Shown here piece after piece: positions 44,045 through 53,234 of a stretch of 60,150 nucleotides of DNA (position 1 is the first letter of the stretch; every line of letters begins with the position of its first letter). A model generated the notes under the pieces. The model had not been told where the DNA came from. It saw only the letters and a program-made list of their open reading frames with translations, and made no database searches. Where the stretch lies: contig JAKCCX010000011.1 of NCBI GenBank assembly GCA_021838715.1, positions 1-60,150 on the forward strand, in the 5' to 3' direction. The translations under genes were made by a program, and so were the position numbers. The DNA is from Pseudomonadota bacterium (lineage in GTDB: Bacteria > Pseudomonadota > Gammaproteobacteria > Burkholderiales > Burkholderiaceae_F).

Positions 44045-44937
44045 CGTCTGCGCGCTGGCGCTTTGCCGATCCGGGGCAGATCCCGGTACTCGAAGCGGCC
44101 GTGGCAGCCAATGTTGCTGCAGCCTTGGCCGAGGACGTCGGTTCCGGCGATCGCACGGCGGAATTGTTGCCGGCAGGGGCCATGGTCGACGCCCGCCTGC
44201 TGGTTCGCGAGCCGGCGGTCTTGTGCGGCATACCCTGGGCCGAGGCGGTGTTCGATCGCCTCGACCCCCGGGTGACGATCGAATGGGCGTATGCCGAAGG
44301 CGCGCAGATGGCCGCGGATTCGCTGGTGTGCCGCCTGCACGGTCCGGCGCGCGCAATCCTGACCGGCGAACGTGCGGCGATCGATTTTCTGCAAACCCTG
44401 TCGGCGGTCGCCACCGCGACGCGGCGCTACGTCGACGCGATTGCCGGGGTGCCGGGGAGCCGGGCGCGCATTCTCGATACGCGCAAGACGATCCCCGGCC
44501 TGCGCGTGGCGCAGAAGTACGCCGTGCGGGTCGGCGGGGGCGTCAACCATCGCATGGGACTCTATGACGCCATCCTGGTCAAGGAGAACCACATCGCGGC
44601 GGCGGGGGGCGTGGGCTCCGCGCTGCGGGCGGCGGCGGGGCGGGGCGTGCCGGTGCAGATCGAAGTCGAAACCCTTGCGCAGTTGCAGGAGGCGCTCGCC
44701 GCCGGTGCGCGGTCGGTGCTGCTCGACAACTTCGTGCCCGAGGCGATGCGCGAAGCGGTGGCGCTGGCGCGCGCATATGCCCGGGAAACCCGGACGGAGC
44801 CGGCGGCGCTGGAGGCTTCGGGCGGCGTACGGCTGGAGACCGTGCGTGGGATCGCGGCGACGGGCGTGGACCGGATTTCGATCGGCAGCCTCACCAAGGA
44901 CGTGCGCGCGATCGATTTTTCGTTGCGGGTGGCGTAA
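44041..44937 (+). CDS. nadC: Nicotinate-nucleotide pyrophosphorylase
   Basis: The 298-residue quinolinate phosphoribosyltransferase forms nicotinate mononucleotide. [37 protein letters not shown] and [16 protein letters not shown] are the substrate-binding motifs, ending with [19 protein letters not shown]. It begins with GTG at 44041, overlapping the nadA stop (GTGA), so it is coupled to nadA. Confidence 0.95.
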   Translation: MTSARWRFADPGQIPVLEAAVAANVAAALAEDVGSGDRTAELLPAGAMVDARLLVREPAVLCGIPWAEAVFDRLDPRVTIEWAYAEGAQMAADSLVCRLHGPARAILTGERAAIDFLQTLSAVATATRRYVDAIAGVPGSRARILDTRKTIPGLRVAQKYAVRVGGGVNHRMGLYDAILVKENHIAAAGGVGSALRAAAGRGVPVQIEVETLAQLQEALAAGARSVLLDNFVPEAMREAVALARAYARETRTEPAALEASGGVRLETVRGIAATGVDRISIGSLTKDVRAIDFSLRVA

Positions 44938-45063
44938 GAGTTCCGCGCGGACCGGATGCCTGCCGCTCGTTGCGCGCGCCGGGCGACGGGGCGGATGACG
45001 GAAGGGCCGAGGGGCGGGGTTCCGCCTCCCCCGCGGAGGGCGGGAGAGGCGGGGGTGAGGGGG

Positions 45064-45816
45064 TCAGCCCTGGTTTCCCTTGTGCAGGTTTGCCGACGTC
45101 AGCGCCACGAATCGCAGGGCACGCAGCGTATCCGGGTTGCCGGCGACGTGCAGCAGCCCGAACAGCCCGCCTGACGGCGCCGGTTCCCGGGCTACCGTCG
45201 CCTTTGCCGCGCAGGCCGCTTCGGCAAGATCGATCAGTCCGTCCTGCACCTCCTCGCGTCCCAGAACGTCGATCAGGCGCAGGAACCCTTCATTGCGCGC
45301 CAGTTTGTCGACGAGCGCTGCGAGTTGGGTGGCGACGAGAGCGAGCCGGTTGACGATGTCGTCCGACAGCGAGTCTTCCATCGAACCCACCAGCCGGGCC
45401 AGGCCGGCGAGGCGATCGAGGTCGCCGCTTTCGACCATCCGGGTGATCGTCGGCAGGGCCTGCATGATCCCGCTGCGGTTGATGCGGTCGAGCAGGTCCA
45501 GACCGCCCGCCGCGGCGCCCGACAGGCGTCCGACGATGTCGTCCGACAAACTGTCCTCCGCCGCGCCGATCAGGCGGGCGAGATCGGCAACGCGCTGCAG
45601 GTCGCCGCTTTGGACCAGCGCCGACACGGTCGGAAGTGCATCCCATACCCCGCTGCGGTTGGCCCGGTCCAGGGCGTCGAGTCCGTTGCCGACCGTCGCC
45701 GACAGGCGTGCGACGGTGTCGTCCGTCAGCGCATCGCGAGCCCCCGCAAACAGGCGCTCCAATTCCCCCGTCACCACCGCGTTTGCGGCGGCCGGGTCCG
45801 TTTGTCCCTGGCTCAT
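45064..45816 (-). CDS. DUF1641 protein with 60-residue tandem repeats
   Basis: The 250-residue helical protein is built from units of 60 residues: 31-90 and 91-150 are nearly parallel (RANRSGVWDALPTV versus RINRSGIMQALPTI; DSLSDDIVGRL versus DSLSDDIVNRL), and a third, partial unit starts at 151. The last 90 residues match the DUF1641 pattern. Such proteins often follow SQR-like flavoproteins and sulfur carriers; their role is unknown, possibly membrane association or scaffolding. It starts nine bases after the SQR-like gene, behind AGGGAG. Confidence 0.8.
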   Translation of the reverse strand: MSQGQTDPAAANAVVTGELERLFAGARDALTDDTVARLSATVGNGLDALDRANRSGVWDALPTVSALVQSGDLQRVADLARLIGAAEDSLSDDIVGRLSGAAAGGLDLLDRINRSGIMQALPTITRMVESGDLDRLAGLARLVGSMEDSLSDDIVNRLALVATQLAALVDKLARNEGFLRLIDVLGREEVQDGLIDLAEAACAAKATVAREPAPSGGLFGLLHVAGNPDTLRALRFVALTSANLHKGNQG

Positions 45817-45825
45817 GGCGGCTCC

Positions 45826-46959
45826 CTACAAAAGTCCGCGGGCGCTGGCCCAGTACAACTGGTTGTACGCCATCTTGAACCAATGGATGGACTTGGTCGG
45901 CGGCTTCGGATCCGGGGGCGTCGTGTAGTTGAACATCGCGTAGGTGGCCTTGTCCTTGCCGGCCTCGATGAAGCAGAACACCTTGCCGTCGTAGTCGCGC
46001 ACCGGCGAACCGATCTTCACGATCGCCGCGAGGTTCTCCGCCAGCGCTTCGGCCTCGAAGTGGGCCGTCGACCCGGCCTTGCTGATCGGCAGGTTGGTGG
46101 TGTCGCCGAGCGCGAACGCATTTTCGCGTCCTTCGATGTTGAGCCGGTTGCGGTTCACCGGGATCCAGCCGCCCTTGCCGAGGTTGTTCTTCTCGATCAC
46201 CTCCATCCCCTTGTGGCCGGGAACGGCCACCAGCAGGTCGAACGGCGTCTCCGCTCCTTCGATGCTGCGGATCACCTTTTTCTCGCCGTCGACTTCCTTC
46301 ATGTTGAACAGCGTTTCGCTGGTGATGCCGCGCTGGTCGAACTCGCCCTGCATCCATTTGCCGACCGGCTCCAGGCTGTGCAGGCGGCCGATCGGGTAGG
46401 TGTAGTGGATCGACACCTTGTCTGCGAGGCCGCGATCGCGGAAGAAGTCGTAGAGGGTGAAGGTGAGTTCCGGCGGGATCATCGGGCACTTGTGCGGCAC
46501 GCCGGCCGAGATCACGATGCGCCCGCCGCGGAATGCGTTGATCGTCTTCCAGAACTTCAGCGCGGCTTCCTCGGTGTAGACGTTGATCGAATGCTCGGCC
46601 AGGCCCGGGATCTCTTCCGGCACCGCGCGCGAACCCGTGGCGATGGCGATGAGGTCGTAATCGAAGCTGCGGCCGCTTTTCGTCTTCACCCGGTTCTTGT
46701 CGAGATCGAACTCTTCCACGGGGTCGACGTGGAACTCGATTCCCGGTTCGAGCAGGCTGGCCTGATCCCGATAGAGTTCATCCGTGGAGGCGCGCCCCAG
46801 CGCGACGTAGAGCAGTCCGGGTTGGTACATGTGCCGGTCCGATGCGGAGAGCATCGTCAGGCGAACCTTCTTGGTCTTCATCTCGTGCGACAGTCGCCGG
46901 GCCAGATTGTTGGCCAGGATCGTGCCGCCCATTCCGCCGCCTACGATCAGAATTTTCAT
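45826..46959 (-). CDS. Sulfide:quinone oxidoreductase-like flavoprotein
   Basis: The 377-residue FAD protein opens with ILIVGGGMGGTILANNLAR, followed by a MYQPGLLYVALG segment and ATGSRAVPEEIPG, the layout of SQR-family enzymes. NAFALGDTTNLP near residue 280 is the second FAD motif. It has only two cysteines, C158 (GVPHKCPMIPPE) and C329 (KVFCFIEAG), spaced like the two essential redox cysteines of SQR; the third one of classical SQR is missing. The C-terminus has amphipathic, Trp-rich segments (IHWFKMAYNQLYW) suited to membrane attachment. It could oxidise sulfide or a protein persulfide to reduce quinone. Flanked by tusA and DUF1641 in one operon. Confidence 0.82.
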   Translation of the reverse strand: MKILIVGGGMGGTILANNLARRLSHEMKTKKVRLTMLSASDRHMYQPGLLYVALGRASTDELYRDQASLLEPGIEFHVDPVEEFDLDKNRVKTKSGRSFDYDLIAIATGSRAVPEEIPGLAEHSINVYTEEAALKFWKTINAFRGGRIVISAGVPHKCPMIPPELTFTLYDFFRDRGLADKVSIHYTYPIGRLHSLEPVGKWMQGEFDQRGITSETLFNMKEVDGEKKVIRSIEGAETPFDLLVAVPGHKGMEVIEKNNLGKGGWIPVNRNRLNIEGRENAFALGDTTNLPISKAGSTAHFEAEALAENLAAIVKIGSPVRDYDGKVFCFIEAGKDKATYAMFNYTTPPDPKPPTKSIHWFKMAYNQLYWASARGLL

Positions 46960-46986
46960 TTTTCGTCTCCTCCCTTGTCGTCCCGA

Positions 46987-47217
46987 TTACTTCATCTTGC
47001 GGACCACGACGTGCCACACCCCCGACTCCTGCGATGTGGCAACCATTTCGTGGCCGACTTTGCGGATCCATTCCGGGATGTCCGCCGAGGACCCCTCGTC
47101 CGACGAGAGCACCTCGAGTTCATCGCCGACATCTGCCAGCTTCATCCCGGCGATCAGTTCCATCAGCGGCCCGGGGCAGAACGTTCCCCGCGCGTCGATC
47201 GTATGTCGCTTCGCCAT
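46987..47217 (-). CDS. TusA-family sulfur carrier, CPGP type
   Basis: The 76-residue protein reads IDARGTFCPGPLMELIAGMK; the Cys of CPGP would carry persulfide. ATG 47217 with AAGGAG ahead is favoured over an upstream Met. It differs from the CPMP TusA at 20.3 kb and is linked to the SQR-like gene, so it probably handles sulfur for that enzyme. Confidence 0.88.
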   Translation of the reverse strand: MAKRHTIDARGTFCPGPLMELIAGMKLADVGDELEVLSSDEGSSADIPEWIRKVGHEMVATSQESGVWHVVVRKMK

Positions 47218-47246
47218 TGCACCGCTCCTTCTTCTTTTTCTCGAAC

Positions 47247-47639
47247 TCAAAACGTTAGCATCTGCCCGCCTGCGCTGTCGGTCAAGAACTTCGTCAGGCC
47301 CAGGGGCGCCGCCAGAAATCCGTCCAGATCCGCCGCCTTGGCGCCGAGCACGTCCATCGCCATCGAGCAGGGATGCACCTTGGCGTCGCCGAGATCGATG
47401 GCATTTTCGAACAGTTCCTTGAACGGCGGAATCTTCTTCCCGGCCATGATCTCGCCGAAGCTTCCTTCCGGAACCGGGAGGGACGGGGTGTCGCGCAGGA
47501 AAAACTGCAGCGAATTCATCGACAGCAGGACGGTGACGGCCGTTCCGCTCACCGCGCCGACCGACGCGACCATCGCGGCCATCTGCAAGCGCTCGATGCT
47601 GCCGCTGACGACCAGAATGCTGAGCTTGGAGGAACTCAT
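47247..47639 (-). CDS. DsrE/DsrF-superfamily sulfur carrier
   Basis: A 130-residue protein of the DsrE fold (LSILVVSGSIERLQMAAMVA, TAVTVLLSMNSLQFF) with its conserved Cys in AKVHPCSMAMDVLG. It begins a four-gene minus-strand operon and is followed by the CPGP TusA after 29 bases, a pairing common in sulfur oxidisers where the two exchange persulfide or thiosulfonate sulfur. GGGAG precedes the start. Confidence 0.82.
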   Translation of the reverse strand: MSSSKLSILVVSGSIERLQMAAMVASVGAVSGTAVTVLLSMNSLQFFLRDTPSLPVPEGSFGEIMAGKKIPPFKELFENAIDLGDAKVHPCSMAMDVLGAKAADLDGFLAAPLGLTKFLTDSAGGQMLTF

Positions 47640-47737
47640 CGGGTATCGTCTCCCTTGTGTTTCGTGATGTTGTGGACGGCGGGGTGCGCCGGAAGGACCC
47701 TCGCGACGATTCTGGATCCCCCTATTCTGGAGAAGCC

Positions 47738-47761
47738 ATCCCCTAGTCGGGTAGGGGGGAT
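47738..47761. promoter_or_regulatory. Palindromic site upstream of the second sulfur operon
   Basis: ATCCCCTA-GTCGGG-TAGGGGGGAT is a near-perfect inverted repeat about 100 bases before the DsrE-like gene and just before ung. It shares CGGGTAG with the site before dsrA (22371-22387) and could bind the NarL-type regulator encoded at 36 kb. Confidence 0.45.
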
Positions 47762-47767
47762 CCCGCC

Positions 47768-48511
47768 ATGCTTTCCCGTACGCCGATGAATTCCGATTCC
47801 ATCCTCCGCGCTCCGGCGCACACCCATTTCGACGCCATCCCGGCAGGCTGGCGTACGCCGCTTCGGGAAGTGCTCGACGGCGAGGCGACGCGCCGCCTCG
47901 CCGCGTTTCTCGACGCGCGGATCGCCGCCGGAGCGCGAGTCTATCCGCCGCGCCCCTTCACCGCGCTGGAGGGCTGCGATCCCGGCGACGTCCGGGTCGT
48001 GATCCTCGGGCAGGATCCCTACCACGGCCCCGGCCAGGCCCACGGACTGGCGTTTTCCGTCCCCGACGGCGTGCGGCCGCCGCCCAGCCTGCGCAACATT
48101 TTCCGCGAACTCCAGCGCGAAGGGTTCTGCGCGCAGATCCCGTCCGCAGGCGATCTTTCGCGCTGGGCGCGGCAGGGCGTGCTGCTGTGGAATGCGGTGC
48201 TGACGGTGGAGGAAGGGCAGGCCAACCGTCATGCCGGAAAGGGATGGGAGGCGATCACCGACGCGGTACTCGATGCCGTGGCGCGCGATCCGTCTCCCAA
48301 GGTCTTTTTGCTCTGGGGGGCGCATGCCCAGGCGCGCCGCGGCCGGATCGATGCCGCCGCCGGCGGCCGGCACTGCATCCTCGCCGCCAACCACCCGTCG
48401 CCGCTTTCCGCCCGGCGCCCTCCGGTGCCCTTCCTGGGCTGCGGGCACTTTTCCAAGGCGAACGCGTTCCTGGTCGGGCAGGGACGGGCGCCGGTGGTGT
48501 GGTGTCTTTAG
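47768..48511 (+). CDS. ung: Uracil-DNA glycosylase, family 1
   Basis: The 247-residue repair enzyme cuts uracil from DNA. GQDPYHGPGQAHGLAFSV holds the catalytic Asp, NHPSPLS the catalytic His loop, and LLWNAVLTVEEGQANRHAGK and LLWGAHAQARR are typical. Start ATG 47768; a second Met is at 47786. Monocistronic. Confidence 0.94.
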   Translation: MLSRTPMNSDSILRAPAHTHFDAIPAGWRTPLREVLDGEATRRLAAFLDARIAAGARVYPPRPFTALEGCDPGDVRVVILGQDPYHGPGQAHGLAFSVPDGVRPPPSLRNIFRELQREGFCAQIPSAGDLSRWARQGVLLWNAVLTVEEGQANRHAGKGWEAITDAVLDAVARDPSPKVFLLWGAHAQARRGRIDAAAGGRHCILAANHPSPLSARRPPVPFLGCGHFSKANAFLVGQGRAPVVWCL

Positions 48512-48597
48512 CCTGCTGTCGGTGGCGTTTCCCGGCGGTATCCGCGAACGGAGCGCATATCGCCGGATTGGGGCGTGGGGGCCGACGCTATTCTTGA

Positions 48598-51093
48598 ATG
48601 ATGATAAGACGCCGTCATACCGCCCATTCCTGTGGGAGATGCGCCTCGTTCGTATTGGCCGCGATGCTCGCGGTAGCGGTGTCGGGTGGCCAGGCCGCCG
48701 TACCGTCGGCCGAGTCGCCGGCGCTGCATCGGGAGCGGGTGGCGGCGGTCGCGGTGGCGAAGGCTGGAGCTCTTGCGACGGGCATTGCACAACTCGAGCG
48801 GCTCCATCGGGACAATCCCGGTGCGCCCTATGTGACCGCCGATCTGATCGTGTTGCTGCGGGTGGCGGGGCGGAATGAACGGATCGCGGTTTTGACGCAG
48901 CGCCTCGACCCCGGCGCCCTACCCGACTACGCGCTTCCGGCCTGGGCCGGTGCGCTGCGGGACGAACGGCTGTTTGCGCGGGCGCGCGCGGTGTTGGCCG
49001 GGCGCGCAACCCGTCTCGGACCGTCCGTGCGGGTGCTCTACGCCATGATCACGCTGGAGGACGGGGCGCCGAAGGCGGCGGTGCGGCTCCTTCCGGATCC
49101 GCGCGCCCGAGGTTTGGGCGCCGAGGATCTTGCCGACATGGCCTACGTGCTCCGGCGTGCGGGAGATCCGGCCGGTTCCTTATCGTTGACCGAACAGGCT
49201 CTGATGCGGGGCGGCGCCGTGCCGCAGGCTTTGCGGGAGGAAGTGTTCGCGCTTTCCGATCTCGGTGCCGCGGGCCTTGCCTGGGACAAGGCGCGGCAAC
49301 ACGAAGCCTTGTTTTCCCCCGAATTTCGGGATCGCCTGCGTGCCGATGCCACCGCCTCGCGCATTCGTGACGCGCGACGGGAGCGTCGCAGGCTTGACGA
49401 TCTGCATCGCTATGGGGTCCGCAACCACCCGCTGATCGCGGTGTTGCGAAGGATCGACGCCGACCGGGTTGCGTTCGCGCACGATCCGGCGCAGGAATTG
49501 CGGACCCGCTACGAACGGATTGCCGTCTTGCGGGATCTTGGCCGCATGCCGGAGGCGGTCGCGGAATTTGAATCGTTGCCGCAGCGTCCGGCGACGGCGA
49601 GTGCCGCGACGCTGCGGGCGATTCCTCCCTACGTCCGGCAGGCGGCGGCCGATGCGTACGCCGCCGTTCGCCGTCCGCACCACGCCGTGGCGCTGTACGA
49701 AGGATTGATCCAGGAGAACCCCAAGGCGGATCTTGCGGTGTTTCTGTCTCTGTATTACGCGTATCTGGATTGCGAGCAATACGCCTCCGCGGAACGTCTC
49801 CTGGCCCATGTCCGCAAGATCACCCCGACGTGGATCGGTCTGCATAACCAGGACGTGAATCCGGAGCGTCCCGACATCGAACGCATCTGGGCCATGGATC
49901 CGGCATATCGCAATCGGGAGCCGATCGCCTACCAGCGAATGCGTGCATTGACCGACCGCGCGCCCGCCAGTGCGAATCTTTTGAACCAGCAGGCAACCTT
50001 GGAGCGCAGACGCGGATGGCCGGAACAGGCGCAACGCACGACCCAGGTTGCCGAGAGCTACGACCCGGGCAACAAGGACACCCTGCTCAACCTGGCGGAC
50101 GACAACCGGGACCTCGGCCGGTATGCCCTCTGGGGTGCGGCGATCACGTCGCTCTACCAGGATTTCCCGGACGACACTTCGATACGGAAGAGCATGGCGC
50201 AGTGGACCGACCGGAGCGAACCGTCGATCACTTCGGATTATCTGATCGGCAATGCCAGCGGCGGGTCCGCCCTGGTCGCGTCCCGTGAGGAAGAACTGCA
50301 TACCCGCTTGAACTCCCCGTGGTCGAGTTCCGGTTGGCGTGCGTTTGCCGACCAGAATTACATCTGGGCGCAATATCCGGGCGCCATCGCGTCCTTCAAT
50401 CGCGCGGGGGTCGGTGTGCAATGGGCCGGCGAGCGTCGCCAGGCATCCTTGATGGCCAGCCAGGATCAGCTCACGGGCCATCATCCCGGCATCGATGCCG
50501 ATTGGTCGCAATGGTTGAGCGACCAGTGGGAATATTCGGTCAGCGGCAGCACCTACTCGATGGATATGCCGGTTCTCGCCAAGACGGCAGGCGACTCCGG
50601 GAAATCTGTTTCCGCGCGCGTGGACTGGCGGCAGAGCGAATCCCGCTCCGCCTACGCCAGCGCGACGGTGGTGGCGATCAGCGACGGAAACCGGCAGGTG
50701 GATACTGCGGTCGGCATGACGCAGCGCATCTACGGCAGCGCGCACGCGATCACCACCGCCGGTTTCGATCTTGCCACCCAGAACAACAGCCGGCAGGACA
50801 GCGTGTATTTCGATCCGACGTTTTTCGATAGCGCGGAGATCCGCCTCGAACATCAGTGGATCACCTGGCGGCGATATGAGCGCTCATTCACCCAGGACTT
50901 CCGGCTCCTGGCGGGAAGCACTTGGGAGGCCGGCTTTGGCGCTGCCCCGACCTACGACCTGCGCTACGAGCATCAGTGGCAACTCAGCCGCACATGGAGT
51001 CTGCAGTACGGCGCGGGGTTGAACAGCACGGTCTACGAGGGGGGGCGACAGCGCCTCGTGTACGGCTTGCTCGGTTTCGGGGGGGTGTTCTGA
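48598..51093 (+). CDS. pgaA: PgaA, outer-membrane exporter of poly-N-acetylglucosamine
   Basis: The 831-residue protein has a signal peptide (FVLAAMLAVAVSGGQAA), a periplasmic region of TPR-like helical repeats (about residues 60-530) and a C-terminal beta-barrel ending VYGLLGFGGVF. The repeats bind de-N-acetylated PNAG and the barrel releases it. First gene of pgaABCD; two ATG codons stand in tandem at 48598 and 48601 with no clear ribosome binding site. Confidence 0.9.
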   Translation: MMIRRRHTAHSCGRCASFVLAAMLAVAVSGGQAAVPSAESPALHRERVAAVAVAKAGALATGIAQLERLHRDNPGAPYVTADLIVLLRVAGRNERIAVLTQRLDPGALPDYALPAWAGALRDERLFARARAVLAGRATRLGPSVRVLYAMITLEDGAPKAAVRLLPDPRARGLGAEDLADMAYVLRRAGDPAGSLSLTEQALMRGGAVPQALREEVFALSDLGAAGLAWDKARQHEALFSPEFRDRLRADATASRIRDARRERRRLDDLHRYGVRNHPLIAVLRRIDADRVAFAHDPAQELRTRYERIAVLRDLGRMPEAVAEFESLPQRPATASAATLRAIPPYVRQAAADAYAAVRRPHHAVALYEGLIQENPKADLAVFLSLYYAYLDCEQYASAERLLAHVRKITPTWIGLHNQDVNPERPDIERIWAMDPAYRNREPIAYQRMRALTDRAPASANLLNQQATLERRRGWPEQAQRTTQVAESYDPGNKDTLLNLADDNRDLGRYALWGAAITSLYQDFPDDTSIRKSMAQWTDRSEPSITSDYLIGNASGGSALVASREEELHTRLNSPWSSSGWRAFADQNYIWAQYPGAIASFNRAGVGVQWAGERRQASLMASQDQLTGHHPGIDADWSQWLSDQWEYSVSGSTYSMDMPVLAKTAGDSGKSVSARVDWRQSESRSAYASATVVAISDGNRQVDTAVGMTQRIYGSAHAITTAGFDLATQNNSRQDSVYFDPTFFDSAEIRLEHQWITWRRYERSFTQDFRLLAGSTWEAGFGAAPTYDLRYEHQWQLSRTWSLQYGAGLNSTVYEGGRQRLVYGLLGFGGVF

Positions 51094-51095
51094 TC

Positions 51096-53234
51096 ATGGA
51101 TCGACGGGTCTTTCTGCAGTCGCTTCTGGCGTCCGGTTCGGCGTCGGTGTCGTCATGGGCGATGGCCGGGCCCGGTTCGCTGCGACGCGTCGATATGCCG
51201 GCCAAATCGGCCGTCCCGCTACGAATTCCCCGGGGCGGGTTCATCGCGTTGTGCATGCACGATGTGCGCGATGACGTGTTGGGCGGGCGGGACAAGGATC
51301 CATATGCCATGAACACGCGGCAGCTCGCCGCGCTCTTCGACTGGATGCGGGAGAACCACTGGTCCGCCATTTCGGTGCAACAGGTGCTGGAGGCGCGATC
51401 CGGCAGTCGAGCGCTGCCGGAAAACGCCGTGTTGCTGTCCTGGGATGACGGTCTTGAGAGCATGTACTCGAAAGTGTTCCCGCTCCTGCAAGCGTATCGG
51501 TATCCGGGGATGTTCGCCCTCGAGACCGGATGGCTGACGACGGTGTGGCGGGGGGAGGATGCCGCGTACGAGGACGAGGGCACGGCGCGGGCGGCTCAGC
51601 AGGCTGCGGATGGGCAGGCTGGGGCGCCGCAGCAATCGGCCAACGGGGGCCCGCGGGGCGACAAGATCATGTACGGGCGTCGCACCCTGGGTGCCCGGGA
51701 CTTCGTCTCGCGGGAACAGATTCGCGAAATGCATGCGTCCGGGTTGATCGAGTTCGCATGCCATACCAATGACCTGCATCGCGGGATCCTGTCGAACCCT
51801 CAAGGCAATGTCGAGCCGGCGGCGATGGTCCGGCAGTATCTGGCGAGGGAGCGCCGCTACGAGACGGACGCGGAGTTCCATTCCCGTATTTCACAGGATC
51901 TGGAGGTTTCCAGTGCGGTGATCGAGCGCGAGGTCGGGGTGCGGCCGCGCGCGATCGTCTGGCCATATGGTGCGGTGACGCGAGAGATCGAGGACCTTGC
52001 GCGCAAGGTTGGCCTGCCGCTGTCCTTCGGATTGGGGGACGGCAGGCTGAACGTTCCCGGGCGCTCACCCATGTCCTTCGATCGTCTGATACTGGAAAAC
52101 AATCCTGCACCGGTCGAGGTCGAGTCCGACGTGGCTGATGGCATCTGGCCGGCGCCGCCGATCGAGCGCGCGATCCAGGTCGACATGGACTATCTCTACG
52201 ACCCGGATCCGGAGGTGACCAACCGCAATCTTGGCAAGCTGCTGGACCGCGTCAAGGCAATGCAGGTTCGCACGGTCTACCTGCAGGCCTTTGCGGATCC
52301 GGAAGGAACCGGGACGCCTTCCGCACTGTATTTCCCGAACCGCGTCCTGCCGATGCGCGCCGATCTCTTCAATCGCGTCACATGGCAGCTGCGCACCCGT
52401 GCCGGCGTTCGGGTCTACGCGTGGTTGCCGATGCTTGCATATCGGCTTCCCGACCCCGATCTCCAGGCGCGCCTGTCGGTGAAGGTCCGGGACTCCCGGA
52501 CCGGACACCTTCGGCCTGCGCAGCGTGATTACCTGCGCTTGAGTCCTTTCCTGCCGGAAACGGCCCGGATCATCGGCGGCATCTACGCGGACCTCGGAAA
52601 GCAGTGTCCGGGCGTCACCGGCCTGCTGATCCACGACGACGCATACCTCGCCGAGGACGAAGATGCGACCGCCGGCACCGCCGATGCGCGATGGCCAGGA
52701 ACCGATCGGCCGGTCGGGTCTCGTCTCACCCCGCGGCAAAAGACGCAGGCATTGATCGATTTCGGCGACTTGGTGACGGCGCGCTTGCGGTACCACATCA
52801 ATCTCAGCAATGAGTTTGCGGTGGCCCGGAACTGCTATGCCCGCGTCGTTCTGGATCCGGCGGCCGAAGCGCGCTTTGCCCAGGCGCTGGAACCGTTTGT
52901 CGCGCATTACGACCAGGTGGCGCTCATGGCGATGCCCTATCTCGACGGCACCCGGGAAGCACCGGAGGAGTGGCTGAAGACCTTGGCAAGGGCCGTCGGC
53001 GAAGTTCCCGACGCCCTGCGCAAGGTGGTGTTCGAACTCCAGGCGAAGAATTGGACGACGAACCAATGGATCGACGGCAGGATCCTGCGTTCCTGGATGC
53101 ACGAATTGCTGCGCCTGGGCGTGATGAACCTCGCCTATTACCCCGATGACTTCCTGCGCAACCGGCCGGATTTCCGGACGACCTTCGAGGGGTTCAGCCT
53201 CAACGAGTTCCCGTACTACCCGATGCATCCGTAG
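51096..53234 (+). CDS. pgaB: PgaB, periplasmic PNAG deacetylase/hydrolase
   Basis: The 712-residue protein has a deacetylase domain with MHDVRDD and WDDGLESMYSKVFPLL for the metal-binding Asp, and FACHTNDLHRGIL for the His pair. The C-terminal domain (from about residue 360, IQVDMDYLYDPDPEVTNRN) matches the PNAG-binding glycosidase part. The N-terminus is MDRRVFLQSLLASG, a twin-arginine motif, whereas E. coli PgaB is a Sec-exported lipoprotein. An Ala/Gln-rich insert (about 165-190) breaks the deacetylase domain. Two bases after pgaA. Confidence 0.92.
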   Translation: MDRRVFLQSLLASGSASVSSWAMAGPGSLRRVDMPAKSAVPLRIPRGGFIALCMHDVRDDVLGGRDKDPYAMNTRQLAALFDWMRENHWSAISVQQVLEARSGSRALPENAVLLSWDDGLESMYSKVFPLLQAYRYPGMFALETGWLTTVWRGEDAAYEDEGTARAAQQAADGQAGAPQQSANGGPRGDKIMYGRRTLGARDFVSREQIREMHASGLIEFACHTNDLHRGILSNPQGNVEPAAMVRQYLARERRYETDAEFHSRISQDLEVSSAVIEREVGVRPRAIVWPYGAVTREIEDLARKVGLPLSFGLGDGRLNVPGRSPMSFDRLILENNPAPVEVESDVADGIWPAPPIERAIQVDMDYLYDPDPEVTNRNLGKLLDRVKAMQVRTVYLQAFADPEGTGTPSALYFPNRVLPMRADLFNRVTWQLRTRAGVRVYAWLPMLAYRLPDPDLQARLSVKVRDSRTGHLRPAQRDYLRLSPFLPETARIIGGIYADLGKQCPGVTGLLIHDDAYLAEDEDATAGTADARWPGTDRPVGSRLTPRQKTQALIDFGDLVTARLRYHINLSNEFAVARNCYARVVLDPAAEARFAQALEPFVAHYDQVALMAMPYLDGTREAPEEWLKTLARAVGEVPDALRKVVFELQAKNWTTNQWIDGRILRSWMHELLRLGVMNLAYYPDDFLRNRPDFRTTFEGFSLNEFPYYPMHP

